This document shows positions 22,509-33,867 of a stretch of 64,000 nucleotides of DNA, one piece after another. Positions within the stretch are counted from its first letter, which is position 1; every line of letters starts with the position of its first letter. A program made the position numbers and the translations under genes. The stretch covers positions 1-64,000 of the forward strand of contig JAYKXP010000196.1 of NCBI GenBank assembly GCA_037176845.1, written 5' to 3'. The stretch comes from Paramarasmius palmivorus. Its lineage: Eukaryota; Basidiomycota; Agaricomycetes; Agaricales; Marasmiaceae. The notes under the pieces were generated by a model. It saw only the letters and a program-made list of their open reading frames with translations, searched no databases and had not been told where the DNA came from.

Positions 22509-25288
22509 ATGGCAAACTCTATGCCTTCAAACTACACTACCATACAAACCCTTCCGGAAGACCAACACTTTGATGGCGAAAACTATGTAACGTGGAAGGA
22601 CATCATGGCCCCGATGGGCCGCATCAAAGGCCTCGACATCTACTGGACTGGGAAAGTCCAGATCCCTGCTCCTCATGAATATTGGTCACCTCTTCCTTAT
22701 ACCCCACCTACCCCAACCTTCATCAATGATCCATTCCCTAACTCCCTTGAGTACAATCTCCGCGAGTCGGTTGCATACCTGACCAGCTGGAATAACATCA
22801 AAAAATCCACTGGTCTCGGAATTCCCTCAGGGAAAACATCACACAAGCTATGGACGTACCTGGAGAAGGAATTCCTCACTGTCAGCATTTTGGCGTAACA
22901 AAGGAAGGAGGACGACCTACGCACTTGTCACTACATGGAGGGAAAGTTCACTGGTGATGGGGGATATGCTGAGAAGATGAGGTTACTCTGTAAGGCTGAT
23001 CAACACAGGCATGGAGATCACCAAGAAACCGCCAATGGAAGTAGCTAGGTGCTGTGAGACTTCCATTCTCCCGAACTTGAGATGACTACTGTTCTACCCA
23101 AGCACTGAGTCTATTACCACGCCCCTCGAATTCCTTGCTATTGATATTTTTGGCCCCACACGTGTCACATCTGTTGGCAGGAACCTGTATGCAATGGTCT
23201 TTGTTGATGCTGGGACCTCCAAGAAGTTTATGGAAGCGTTGCCAGATCACACTGCCAAAACTACATTGAAGGTACTCGATGCCCTCAAAAGCTTGGGAGA
23301 GAGTCAGACCGGTAAAAAGCTCAAGCATATTTGAACCGACAACGCACCTGAGTTCAGGTCCCACCTGTGGAATGCATGGTTCACCCAGCATGGTGTCATC
23401 CACAAGTTTACTGTTGTGTATTCCTCGCCAATGAATGGGATGGCAGAACGGGCAATTGGTGTCATAACCGGGTCAGCGAGAGCAATGCTCATCGAGTTGA
23501 AGTTGGGGGCTGAATGGTGGGCAGAGGTGATGCAAAATGCCTTCTACATGTTGAACTTCCTGCCTTCATCTCGCCATCTGGGGAAGGTGCCGGAGAAAGA
23601 GTGGACAGGGAAGATGCAGGACGCAGGCCATCTTTGTGCATTTGGTGATGTTGTATATGTTTTGGTTCATGAGAAGAATGGTCCAGGACCAGGGAAGCTG
23701 GACCCATGAGGAATTAAGTGTCAGGTCATAGGACAAGAATTCCCATGCACATACCGATGCAAAGTAGTTGGGTCCAAGGAGGTAATCATTTCCAGGGATG
23801 TAGTTTTTCATGAGGGAGAGGGAAACTGGGTGTCAGAGGTTGAGGGGGAGGATGGAATCGACACCGACTATTTGTTCCTCAACATCGAACATGTCAAACA
23901 GCCAACCTCTGAACCAGGGGCCAGGCAAGACTTGTGGCACAGGGCTTTACTCAGCAAAAAGGAGTCCACTACGAAAATACTTGGGCGATGGTAACCCGGT
24001 ATGAGTCTATCCAGTTTATAATCACAATTGCAGCCTCTTTAGGCCTTAAATTGTGGTCGGGGGACTTCACAGGTGCCTATCTCAATGCAAGACCCCAAGG
24101 TGTCAACTATCTACGACTTCCACCCGGGTACAAAGATCGATATTCCCTCCGAGACGGCGTAGACACAGCCCTCCTCATGAACATCAACCTGTATGGCACC
24201 ATGGAAGCTGGCAACAATTGGTTGGGCATTCTTCCATCGACGCCAACCTGTGCATTTGCATTGGTCTAACATCTGCTGGATATACCCTTACTGCCACCTA
24301 TACGGATGATGTTCTGGGAGCATCCACCAGCAACAAGGAAGAGATGGAAGTGGTGAAGGAAATGCAGTCGAAGTATGAGTTTTGGCATTATGGGAGGCCA
24401 GATGTGATGCTGGGGATGACAATCTGCATCAATGACTAGGATGGGAGCATTTCCATTCATCAGCGACCACTGATTGAGAGGACTATCACACGCTTTGGGA
24501 TGGATGATTGTGTGCCGAAGTATACTGCACTTTCTCCTGGAATTGACTTCATTGACAGTCAAACACACCCCATCAGTCTGGCCAATCAGAAGTACATGCA
24601 GAGTCGAGACTATCCTTCACTCATTGGGAGCCTCAATCATATCGCACAAGGAACCCGACCCCACATTGCGTTCAGGGTCTCCTTACTGCAGCGTTAAGCC
24701 AATGATCCACATCCAATTCACTGGGCCACCACCCTTCATCTCTTGGCCTATTTGAAGACCACCAAGCACTATCGTCTCATGTATCACTGTGGCACCGGTC
24801 TCAAGCCTGAAGGGTACTCTGACGCATCCCATGCAGACATCAAAGAGGAAAATGGATCGCTGACTCGTAAATCAACCATGGGTTATGTCTTCAAGTTTGC
24901 AGGTGCCGCTATTTCCTGGAGCTCAGCCAAACAACAGGTTGTCGCGTTATCAACTGCCAAGGCAGAGAGTCTTGCAATGGTCCATGCGGGAAAACAGGCG
25001 ATTTGGATGTGGAAGTTCCTTGGCGGTCTAGAGCTTGACGAGCAGTTCCCGTTCCGGATCAATGTTGACAATACCCCTGCACTAGCTCTCACCAAGGCAA
25101 CTACCAAACACTCTGGAACGAAACACTTCAATACTCATTGGTCATGGGTTACAGAAAAGGTCCAGGAAGGAGAGCTTGAGTTCAAATATGTTCCCTCGGC
25201 CAAGAACCTCGCAGATATGTTCACCAAATCATTGTCTCGCGCCGCCGTGGAGAAATCCGTCAAAGAGTTGGGGTTGACCTTGGAGTAG
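22509..25288 (+). pseudogene. Copia gag-pol, broken
   Basis: Gag-like N-terminus: MANSMPSNYTTIQTLPEDQ (22509-22898, ends in a stop). Integrase core: LEFLAIDIFGPTRV (about 23125), TDNAPEFRSHLW after an in-frame TGA near 23330, and YSSPMNGMAERAIG. Reverse transcriptase: KLWSGDFTGAYLNARPQG (about 24050) and the catalytic box YTDDVLGAS (about 24300; YVDD in most copia elements). RNase H: GYSDASHADIKEENGS and FAGAAISWSSAKQQVVALST, then a stop at 25288. In-frame stops near 23330, 23707, 24437 and 24697 plus frameshifts make it non-functional. The RNase H part remains one open frame of 181 codons. Confidence 0.9.
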
Positions 25289-25302
25289 AGCTTCAGGGGG
25301 AG

Positions 25303-25551
25303 TGTTGAGTAGAGGTGAATCCCTACGATACCAACTGACTAGTTAACCTGCCGATTGACATCTCTATGTTTTACTTCTTTTACTTTAATCCTTCTCCTGA
25401 CGACCACTACATAGTTATTCCATCTTTTCATGTTCCATCAGTCTGGATATCTACATATAGTTCTGTTACTATACTCCGATACCTCAGCCGTTCTCACATT
25501 CTGTGTGTCCGTCTGAGTACAAACCTAGTACTTACTGTACTTGTCCTGACA
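25303..25551 (+). repeat. 3' LTR of the copia element (249 bp)
   Basis: It begins TGTTGAGTAGAGG immediately after the polypurine tract and ends CTTGTCCTGACA, with the canonical TG...CA ends. The last ~110 bp match the 5' LTR remnant. Confidence 0.85.
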
Positions 25552-26013
25552 CTTGACTCAATGGTGTTGTTTTGTCTAATCCACTTACTCACAAAAAGCC
25601 ACACAAAGCCACAGTTATGTCTATTGTGTCTATACTTGTACTATTAGGTTTATATTTTATCCCTTACTCTTGTATAAAAGCTAGACAGAAAACTCTACAT
25701 AAGATATTGAATCATAGACTTGGTTTACTCACTTCTATCTCAACCTATCTGGTCATCAGCTATTGTTTATTGCGCTTTCTGTGCTATCGTGATTACTGCT
25801 AACAGAGTTCAATCTAAAACTCTGACATGTACCCATGCTATTTCTCAGTATTTTGAGGTTCTAGGTGTTTACTTGATCAAGGAGCTATGAAAGTCTGATC
25901 ATTACAGTGACTCTGGTCTTGTTGAAAGGATTGAGCTATATGGTAGTATGATAGTCATTGAGTTAGACAGGAGTGATGGTGAGACTAGAAGGAGGTTAAC
26001 TGAGTGTGTTATA
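25552..26013. other. AT-rich stretch between copia LTR and Helitron frame
   Basis: Composition matches the Helitron rather than host genes, so this is probably the non-coding 3' terminal part of the Helitron (minus orientation). I looked for the CTRR-T end with a preceding hairpin but could not choose one candidate by eye. Confidence 0.4.
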
Positions 26014-29000
26014 CTAACCAAGTTTTGCATAGAATGCATGAGAAGCAACATATCCTCGACACTTGGTTAAATCTAAAGTATGAGTTTGAATGTTTTTATT
26101 AAAGATATATTTACTTCTTTGGGTGTTTATAGCAGACATACCATCATGGTACCATACAATAGAAGACTTATCAACTGTACGAGAGACAAAATGCCCATCC
26201 TTGTAGTATGTAACACCTACTAAGTGATACTCTACTTGATTTGAACCTAAATTAAAATATAATATCTGGTCAATATATGGTAGATACTGCTGTGATGCTG
26301 TTTGATGCAGCTCAAATACTATTATAAGTGGCAAGTAACTATCCAAAGTATGGGAGTTGATTGATAATATACAAGTATCACATAAACATAGCTGAGACCA
26401 AAGATGTGCAACAGCATAATTACGCAAGATATCAGCAACAGATAAAGTCACATCATTACTCTGAGTGAATACTACTGAACCTTGTTGAGTTGCTATACCT
26501 GTATTTTGTACTAGATGCTGACATCTTTTACATGAAGTTGATCTCCACATTTCTGCTGAGACGTTCTGTAAAGTATATTCTATAAGATCATTTAGAGAAG
26601 TAAAGCATCCATATGTAAACTGTGATGGATGTTTACTTGTCATATAAGATCTGTATAGATCTCGACCTTCTGAAATTGAAATTCTAAAATTTATGCAAGA
26701 CTGAAAGATGGAATCTAGCTGTAGGAGAATGTCGTTACTAGAACGGCACATATAAGATGACCATCTATTAGGATCACTATTCCATAAACACCAGATAATA
26801 TCTAGTAGTGCATCATATGCACAACTATTATCTTTCCAGATAGGTGCAGATAGATTATTAGTTAACTGAGCATTAGAGACTGTATCTGTAGTTCGAAATC
26901 TCTTGTTAGTTGGCTGTTGGAATAGTAATGAAGGGGTGTGTGGCCTTTTGTTAGTAGATAAATCAGAGCTAGCAGTATTGTTAGCATTAGAACTCACATT
27001 TGTACCAGATTGCCTATAATGAGCTTTTGGAAAATAGGGCAACTTTTCAATATCAGTTGTTTCCTTTACACCTTTTTTTCCCTTACTGATCTCTTCAGTC
27101 ACTATTTTCCAAGGAAGGCTATCAACATCTGACTCAACTAAAGGGTCCTTACTGTCCCATCTTAGAGTATGATAAATATGGGGTGGATTAAACTCCATAC
27201 CTACTTCATCACGGAATGTTTTGATCAATAGGTTTCTTGTATTGCCTCTAACCTTTAATGGCAAAAGCTCTTCATATTGCAGCCTAGTAATCTCATCCAA
27301 GAGCTCCAACTCACGATATTCTTGTCTAAGGGCTGATCCTTGAAGACCACCTTTGATTTTATTTGGATCAAAACCTTGAACAATAACTGTACCCTCTGCT
27401 GTTGAGCTACGGGACAATGCTGTGTAATATCCATGGAAATCTCGGCAGTTGTTGAGATGAACTGGATTTCTTATTCGAGTTTTACCTTGTGAGGAAAAAT
27501 CTGTCATAGAGAAACAAGGTGCAACATCTACTTGGGTACGGAATACTCTAAGTGTTTTCCCTTTGCCATATGGCATTTTGATTGTAGCATATTCAGAAGT
27601 TGGTGTGATTGGTACAACATTTACAGGTAAGCCTTCAATTTTAATATCAGAAGGTGGATCAGTTAGCTTTATAAATAAGGTATCTAGATGCTGTCTTTGT
27701 AGTGGTCCATGTGAAATCCATCCATAAACAGTTCCTTCTTGACCCCTAGTAATATTCAATTCAGTAGCTAGATTCTTACGAATCATAACAGGCATACCTT
27801 TACATAGACTGAGTTTAGCAGGAACTAAAGTATCTGATGCAGTAGGATCTAATGTCCATAGGTACTCCTGCCACTGAGGTGTTATTTCTTTTAAATTTAT
27901 TGTATTGTCATTTTTCTCCTTATGTTGGTTTTTTCGGTTTGTGTTTTTAATAACATCTTCAGAGAAGAAATGTGTTAGCTGTTGATTGGTCTCCTGAGCA
28001 AAGCGTAAACTACCAATCATGTTTATTTCATCCTTTTGAACATTATGGGCTGTAATGATAGCTACATTTCTGAACAATGGATTGCATATAGATGGTAATC
28101 CAGGAATATTGGATGTGACTCTAGAATTTAAAAAGGCTATATCTAAAGCACTACAGTTTCTATATCTCATGTTTTCTAATGCAGTGCGAAACTTGTCATC
28201 TTCAACAGTCTGAGATTTCTGGCGCATATTTTGTCTTAAAATTACCACAGTAGTTACATGGTGCCAAAGTGACTTACCTATTGCCTCTTCTTGAGCATGG
28301 ACTGTATTACGAAGCAAGCCAATTCTCTTACCATATAGTGAAATACTTTCTCCACCCATTGGAGGAGGCAGTTGTGCAAAATCACCTGCAAATATCATAT
28401 TGATCCCACCAAACTCTGTATCTTCTCTCAATTGACATATACATAGTTGTTTGCTAATTCGATATAACTCCCATGCAGATAACATGGATACTTCATCAAA
28501 GAAAACATATTGAACACCCATTAGTCTCTCTCTTATTAAAGGTAAATTACTAGACTCTGAATAGTCATTTATACCAAATGCAGAATGATAAGTTGAACCA
28601 CCTAGTAAAGCAGATGCACTTCCTGTTGGAGCAACTACAAGTAACCTGTAACTTTCATTACGAAGAGAGAAAAAACTAATTAAAGCTTTTAGAACTGTAG
28701 ATTTGCCTGTACCACCCATTCCACCAATATACATTTTAAGCTGCTCAGTATAGACTGATGATGCATGATTTGCAATAATACAGAATGCACGACTTTGTTC
28801 ATCATTCAGACCAAACATAGTTATTGTACTTGCAATATAGTGTTGGGTATCTATTGCATCAAAGGATTTGGTTAAATAAGATTTATCAATCACTCTGACT
28901 TCTGATACCCAGTCAGGCTTTCTTCTAGTTTCGCGATACTGTATAAACTCAGTCCTAATATGAGGGGGCACTGTATTAGCTCTTTGTTCCAGAACCTCTT

Positions 29001-32000
29001 TGCGCTTAGATTGTACAGCAGATTTCCAGTATTCACGGGTGTGTACAGCAATAGGCTGGTATTCAGATAAAGGTGCAATGTAATCTATACAGTTGTTCCA
29101 ATTACAGTTTACCAATATGTTTCTGATTTGACATTTTTGTGCTAGTTGGTTTTTATATGAACTTGTATATTGATGTAATATAGCAGGTGTTTCAAAGTCA
29201 AAGGTATCTGCAGGATCACCTGTTTCAAGGTTTATAACATGGCCAGAATCATATTCTGTTTCATCTATTTCAGAATTAATATCATTAAGTTCATCCCAAC
29301 TAGTCCGTAAAGGATCTGACTTTCTCAGTTGGGCATGGTAATCATCACGTGCATCTAAGGCCTCATAGCGAATCATAAAGTTGTTCATTAGCTGTTTTTG
29401 AGTTAATGAAAAATTATATGCATTAAAGGCTTGTGACCAACTTTGATCAGTTGGTTTAAGATCAGTAGCTGTTCTCCAAGGCTTAAATAGTGTTAGCATC
29501 ACTGTACTATAGTAATCAAAGTCTCCTTGATCTCTTCTTGGCAGAGTAGCACCTACAAAATTAACCACTAACTTTTGACTGTCTCTCTGTAATCTTATAA
29601 CGTGTGTATCAGAGAGTTCATGTGAAGATAGAAACCAATAAAAATTGGAAGGCAAAGATTCACTTGAAGCTTCTATACTAGTCACTGATTCATTGTCTGA
29701 CTTAAGGTCTGATGTATGTCTTGTTCTCTTTTTTTTCATAGCAGTCTTCAGAGTTACTCTATGAGCTGTTCTTATCCAGTCATATAAACAAATATCAGCA
29801 GTCTCAATAGGTCGATCAGTATAATCCATTACTGGAGATAAGCCCACTATTCTATTACCTCTTTTTAAAAGTGCTACCTTTTCAGTGAAAGGTAGAGAAC
29901 AGGTAGGATCACACTCAGAGAGAACTCTTGCGACATATTGCTGCCAATAAAATGTAACAAAGTAGTGATCTGTATAGTGGTCAGGATAGCCAAGAAGATA
30001 GGAACAAATGAGAGGTGCACCAAACTCCATTTTAGTAGTAAGGATATTAACAGTTTTAGTTAGAATTTGTCTTGCCTTTTCTTCACTAGTTTCATTTCCA
30101 TGTATTAATGTAGCATGTTTTGAAAATACAGAAATAATGGCATCAAATATAACATGAGTTTTCAAAGAGGCTTTGGTAATGTAGTCTGTTACATACAGCA
30201 CAACAGATTTAAGTGCAGTTCCAGAACCAAGATATGTTACATCAGTATTTGATCTCATAAGATAGGATAAAGGATAGGAAAAGGTATTAAACCAAGGCTC
30301 ATCTTTTCGCATGATAACAGCACCAGTTTCAACATCAACAGTAGTTTTTTGATGAAGTGGACGAGGAAACCTTGCTCTACATTTACCCCATCTATTATCA
30401 TGACATCCTTTATACATATGTCTTTTTTTGACTGTGCCATCTACATTAATATTCCGCCTACAGTCATGCTTGTTTGTTCTAAGTATTATGTCATTAACAT
30501 CAAAAACATAATCTTCATACCATTTATTGTAATTGCTGCAGTAATGACATTCAGTACTTTTCATATCTGTAAAACCATGTAGTATACATTTTGGTGGAGG
30601 TGTGACAGGTAAAGATTTAGTGGGATCAATATAGGTAGAGTTACATTTTGCAGTATCAACAGCATCATAAACTTCATTATGTGAGCTATTTAAGAACTGA
30701 CCTGCAAATACACTATCCAAGTATTTGATAAGTTTAGACTCAAACTCTTTGATACCTTCTTTAAGTTTATCTCTAACTTGAACAGGATTTAATGCACCTC
30801 GGATCCAAAGAAGCAAATGAAGATGTAGAGTAAGACGTCCCTGCTGTTCGACAACACCATAGTGTCCATTATGTTCACCATACAGTCCACGACATTTGGA
30901 ATTGTAACCAAGGACATCTTCAATAAAAATATTTACCATATAAGCAAAGAACCTTGCAGATGCTACAGGATTTTGGCATATCAAATGTATGCGGTGTGAG
31001 TGCTCTCTAAGATCAGGACTAAATTGCTCTTGGGTGTCTGCATAATACAAGCATAGAGGATGTCTAGTGTCAGCAGGTGATATAGTTATATACCAAGAAG
31101 GTGCTCCTTTATAAGAAATTAAAGACCATACTTCATTACGCATATATTTTTTGGTAGTGGTTGAACCAGCTACTCTTCCAGCTACACGATCCAAAGCAGA
31201 AATAGTGTGAAAACATGCAACTTCATCTGGGGTTTGTGGAACTACCTTTTCACCATTAGACATGCGGAAAGCAATGTCCTGTAATACAGACTGATTTAGA
31301 TTAGTAATCTTCTTAGCTATACTATTGAAGGATTGTTTATCTGCCAGTAACCATCCAGCTTGAGTAGCAGCTTTTACTTGTTCATGACTGAATGCAACAA
31401 TAGGAAAGTTTTCATCATACTGAAAGCGCTTGTCATAATACATTAACAAATATCTTTTATGTTCAGATTCACAAATAATGGTTGTGTTTAAGCCACCAAG
31501 ACCATATGGAAAAAGCCATGGAAACATGCGAGGATACAATGATGGATTTTTCCATATAGATTCAGCTTGGTCACTGCGACCTACAGCTAATACTTTTCCA
31601 CCACTGTTGAAATGCTGGGTTGCGAGTCCAATAACCTCTTGTAAGGTATATTCTGACACTGATTCTTCTGTCACACTATGTACTGTGAATGGGCATTGTC
31701 CACTCTCAGTCCCATCTTCACCATCTATACTGTGTAAAGCTTCAGATTCAATTATACTAGCTATTGGAGACTCCTTCCATATAACTGCACAAGGTGGAAG
31801 AGTTTCATCGTATTCTGCTAAAAGAGAATCAGATATTTTAATATCATGATAGTCAATGTGGTTCAGTATTAGCCACTGTAATGCACGCTTTACAACATTC
31901 CGACGGACTAACAAAGGAGTCCTTTGATAATCCTCAATTGAAGGTTTGACTGGACCAGTAAAAAGTATTGCAAGTATTTCACTAATATCAGACCTTGGTG

Positions 32001-33867
32001 GAGGAAGAATGTTATATACTCTAGGCATAGGGACTTCAAATGCCATTGCATTTGCCTTCATCTTTCTTCCACCAGATGCTATTCGAACAAATACTGCAGT
32101 ATGTCTAACTCTTGCAATTAATAACTTTTCAACATAAGACAAGCATTTTAGCACATCAGGTACATCACCAATCCAGAGCCCATTTGCTAAAGCCAGCTTT
32201 GGTAGTTTACCTTTTAAAAGAGACAAGCGGCATATATTACAAACATAAGAACAGTCTCCTGCCAGTACTGGTCCATTTAATTCTTGTACTGCATCTAGTG
32301 CAGAATGTCTCTCCTTTTTGGTTACACCTGGAACCTGTAGAATAGAAAAGAGCTTGCGCACATTTCGAACAGGCAACAGGTCGACTCTTCTAGTCAATTG
32401 GCCACATACAGCACATCCTGCTTCTTCAAATGCACTAGGTACTAACTTAGAGCAAGCACCACGTAATATTTCATCTGTGATACCCACATCTACAGGAGCA
32501 GGAGGAAATTCACTCACACTGCTAGACAAATCATCAATATCTGGAAGTTGTGCATTCTTAATATCATCATCATGGTATAATGTAAAGGAAGCTTTAGTAA
32601 CATGAATTACTGCAAGTTGAATTTTGCATAGAGGGCAGGTGTGCATTGCAAAAAAATGCAGAAGCTCTTCTAGAGTCTTTCTTGAGGTTTGTCGATCACC
32701 ATGATCTCTTGCTAAGTTTCGACTCATACTTAATGGCATAAAAGGAAGGATATCTGTGGTACAAATGTCAAGTAAGACATGAGTGCAAGAATCATACTTT
32801 TGTGCATCATCACTGCTTGCAAATGTTACAAACCTAAATCTGTCACTACTACTCAAGGACAACAGGTTGGTAGGCAACAAATGTTTGTATACTACATCCC
32901 AGGGAACTAGTATCTTTTTGCCACCTCCTAAACTTCTAGACACATAATTTGGCATAAGATTCATTTCAGTATTAGATATTGAGTGGTGATTACCCATCTG
33001 TTTGTACAACAAAACCCAGCAACCATACACCAACTGGAAACATGGAGATATACATCTATGCCATACCACAACAACATAAATTACAGTATCCAAGCCAACA
33101 GGATGGTACCACAATGAATTGAAACTGATAGCAATAGTACTCTTAGAGGTTGAGGACTGTGATCCCACTTCTACTGTGCAGACCCAAATAACTTGGAAAG
33201 CAATGGAAGGAAGCACCAAACTTGTTACAGGCGACCATAAACTCCAAAGCCAATAACAAAATGTGATAACATTTGCCCACTGCATTTCCAAACCAAAAAC
33301 AACAATAATAACATAGTGAGTGCAGGGCTTGACTGCTCGATCAGTAACAGAAGTAAAAGCACTGCTTGATAATGATTCAATCTCGATACAGCATGAATGC
33401 ACAGTGACATCTGATACAATGACAAGTATTTGGAAACTGTAGCATTGATGATGATCTGCCTCCACTTCAGGCATTTGAGTCATTAATGAAGATGGTGGTA
33501 TTGGGATTGCCAACGCAGTAGTGAAAGAAGCACATAACCAATCTTGGTTCCTAGAGGACTTGAGATGAGTACAATCCAACCACCTAAACAGGAACACACA
33601 CCCCGATACAAGTTGAGCAAGTCTGAGACTATAGCTCTTACAGCTCTGCAATCCAAACAAAGCCTTGTATTGGGTAACTTTCTGATGCAACAAATCACTA
33701 TGTATCCCATCTGCATTCGTATGGAGATGGTATCTTCCTCGTAATCTGTGTGAAGGAACATAAGCATCAGTTATTGTTGAATTATCAATAAGATACTTAC
33801 CAGAATTGCTGGGATATAGAGAGATACGCGGAAAGACAGTATAGGCAGACGTTGAATGCATTTGCAC
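26014..33867 (-). CDS. Helitron Rep-helicase polyprotein with C-terminal cysteine protease-like domain
   Basis: One uninterrupted 2,617-codon frame. Cys-rich DUF6570-type region around residues 480-660 (CAVCGQL, CNICRLSLLKGKLPKLALAN). Helitron-like N-terminal/Rep domain with HUH motif HLHLL (H1015, H1017) and a two-tyrosine motif YVTDYITK (Y1225, Y1229). PIF1-family helicase: Walker A GGMGGTGKST (about 1715-1724), Walker B FFDEVSML, FAGDFAQLPP and a late YTALSRSS motif. The C-terminus has KDNSCAYDALLDI (Cys2349) and DGHFVSRTVDKSS (His2559) followed by VWYHDGM, the Cys and His boxes of a ubiquitin-hydrolase-like cysteine peptidase. The element would nick, unwind and transpose by rolling circle. 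The first ~300 residues are hydrophobic and not family-like, so the real start may be later, for example at MGNHHSISNTEMN. The lack of stops suggests a young, possibly autonomous copy. AT-rich codon use differs from neighbouring genes. Confidence 0.93.
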   Translation of the reverse strand: MQMHSTSAYTVFPRISLYPSNSGKYLIDNSTITDAYVPSHRLRGRYHLHTNADGIHSDLLHQKVTQYKALFGLQSCKSYSLRLAQLVSGCVFLFRWLDCTHLKSSRNQDWLCASFTTALAIPIPPSSLMTQMPEVEADHHQCYSFQILVIVSDVTVHSCCIEIESLSSSAFTSVTDRAVKPCTHYVIIVVFGLEMQWANVITFCYWLWSLWSPVTSLVLPSIAFQVIWVCTVEVGSQSSTSKSTIAISFNSLWYHPVGLDTVIYVVVVWHRCISPCFQLVYGCWVLLYKQMGNHHSISNTEMNLMPNYVSRSLGGGKKILVPWDVVYKHLLPTNLLSLSSSDRFRFVTFASSDDAQKYDSCTHVLLDICTTDILPFMPLSMSRNLARDHGDRQTSRKTLEELLHFFAMHTCPLCKIQLAVIHVTKASFTLYHDDDIKNAQLPDIDDLSSSVSEFPPAPVDVGITDEILRGACSKLVPSAFEEAGCAVCGQLTRRVDLLPVRNVRKLFSILQVPGVTKKERHSALDAVQELNGPVLAGDCSYVCNICRLSLLKGKLPKLALANGLWIGDVPDVLKCLSYVEKLLIARVRHTAVFVRIASGGRKMKANAMAFEVPMPRVYNILPPPRSDISEILAILFTGPVKPSIEDYQRTPLLVRRNVVKRALQWLILNHIDYHDIKISDSLLAEYDETLPPCAVIWKESPIASIIESEALHSIDGEDGTESGQCPFTVHSVTEESVSEYTLQEVIGLATQHFNSGGKVLAVGRSDQAESIWKNPSLYPRMFPWLFPYGLGGLNTTIICESEHKRYLLMYYDKRFQYDENFPIVAFSHEQVKAATQAGWLLADKQSFNSIAKKITNLNQSVLQDIAFRMSNGEKVVPQTPDEVACFHTISALDRVAGRVAGSTTTKKYMRNEVWSLISYKGAPSWYITISPADTRHPLCLYYADTQEQFSPDLREHSHRIHLICQNPVASARFFAYMVNIFIEDVLGYNSKCRGLYGEHNGHYGVVEQQGRLTLHLHLLLWIRGALNPVQVRDKLKEGIKEFESKLIKYLDSVFAGQFLNSSHNEVYDAVDTAKCNSTYIDPTKSLPVTPPPKCILHGFTDMKSTECHYCSNYNKWYEDYVFDVNDIILRTNKHDCRRNINVDGTVKKRHMYKGCHDNRWGKCRARFPRPLHQKTTVDVETGAVIMRKDEPWFNTFSYPLSYLMRSNTDVTYLGSGTALKSVVLYVTDYITKASLKTHVIFDAIISVFSKHATLIHGNETSEEKARQILTKTVNILTTKMEFGAPLICSYLLGYPDHYTDHYFVTFYWQQYVARVLSECDPTCSLPFTEKVALLKRGNRIVGLSPVMDYTDRPIETADICLYDWIRTAHRVTLKTAMKKKRTRHTSDLKSDNESVTSIEASSESLPSNFYWFLSSHELSDTHVIRLQRDSQKLVVNFVGATLPRRDQGDFDYYSTVMLTLFKPWRTATDLKPTDQSWSQAFNAYNFSLTQKQLMNNFMIRYEALDARDDYHAQLRKSDPLRTSWDELNDINSEIDETEYDSGHVINLETGDPADTFDFETPAILHQYTSSYKNQLAQKCQIRNILVNCNWNNCIDYIAPLSEYQPIAVHTREYWKSAVQSKRKEVLEQRANTVPPHIRTEFIQYRETRRKPDWVSEVRVIDKSYLTKSFDAIDTQHYIASTITMFGLNDEQSRAFCIIANHASSVYTEQLKMYIGGMGGTGKSTVLKALISFFSLRNESYRLLVVAPTGSASALLGGSTYHSAFGINDYSESSNLPLIRERLMGVQYVFFDEVSMLSAWELYRISKQLCICQLREDTEFGGINMIFAGDFAQLPPPMGGESISLYGKRIGLLRNTVHAQEEAIGKSLWHHVTTVVILRQNMRQKSQTVEDDKFRTALENMRYRNCSALDIAFLNSRVTSNIPGLPSICNPLFRNVAIITAHNVQKDEINMIGSLRFAQETNQQLTHFFSEDVIKNTNRKNQHKEKNDNTINLKEITPQWQEYLWTLDPTASDTLVPAKLSLCKGMPVMIRKNLATELNITRGQEGTVYGWISHGPLQRQHLDTLFIKLTDPPSDIKIEGLPVNVVPITPTSEYATIKMPYGKGKTLRVFRTQVDVAPCFSMTDFSSQGKTRIRNPVHLNNCRDFHGYYTALSRSSTAEGTVIVQGFDPNKIKGGLQGSALRQEYRELELLDEITRLQYEELLPLKVRGNTRNLLIKTFRDEVGMEFNPPHIYHTLRWDSKDPLVESDVDSLPWKIVTEEISKGKKGVKETTDIEKLPYFPKAHYRQSGTNVSSNANNTASSDLSTNKRPHTPSLLFQQPTNKRFRTTDTVSNAQLTNNLSAPIWKDNSCAYDALLDIIWCLWNSDPNRWSSYMCRSSNDILLQLDSIFQSCINFRISISEGRDLYRSYMTSKHPSQFTYGCFTSLNDLIEYTLQNVSAEMWRSTSCKRCQHLVQNTGIATQQGSVVFTQSNDVTLSVADILRNYAVAHLWSQLCLCDTCILSINSHTLDSYLPLIIVFELHQTASQQYLPYIDQILYFNLGSNQVEYHLVGVTYYKDGHFVSRTVDKSSIVWYHDGMSAINTQRSKYIFNKNIQTHTLDLTKCRGYVASHAFYAKLG

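Larger units (their letters stand above)
22323..25551 (+). mobile_element. Degenerate Ty1/copia retrotransposon
   Basis: The order is truncated 5' LTR, gag, integrase, reverse transcriptase, RNase H, polypurine tract (CTTCAGGGGGAG at 25291) and complete 3' LTR. Integrase before reverse transcriptase is the copia (Pseudoviridae) order. The reading frame is broken by several stops and shifts, and the protease/zinc-knuckle part between gag and integrase is deleted. Confidence 0.9.

Noticed and set aside
31478..32605. Plus-strand frames inside the Helitron
   Set aside because: Shadows of the 2,617-codon Rep-helicase frame on the other strand.
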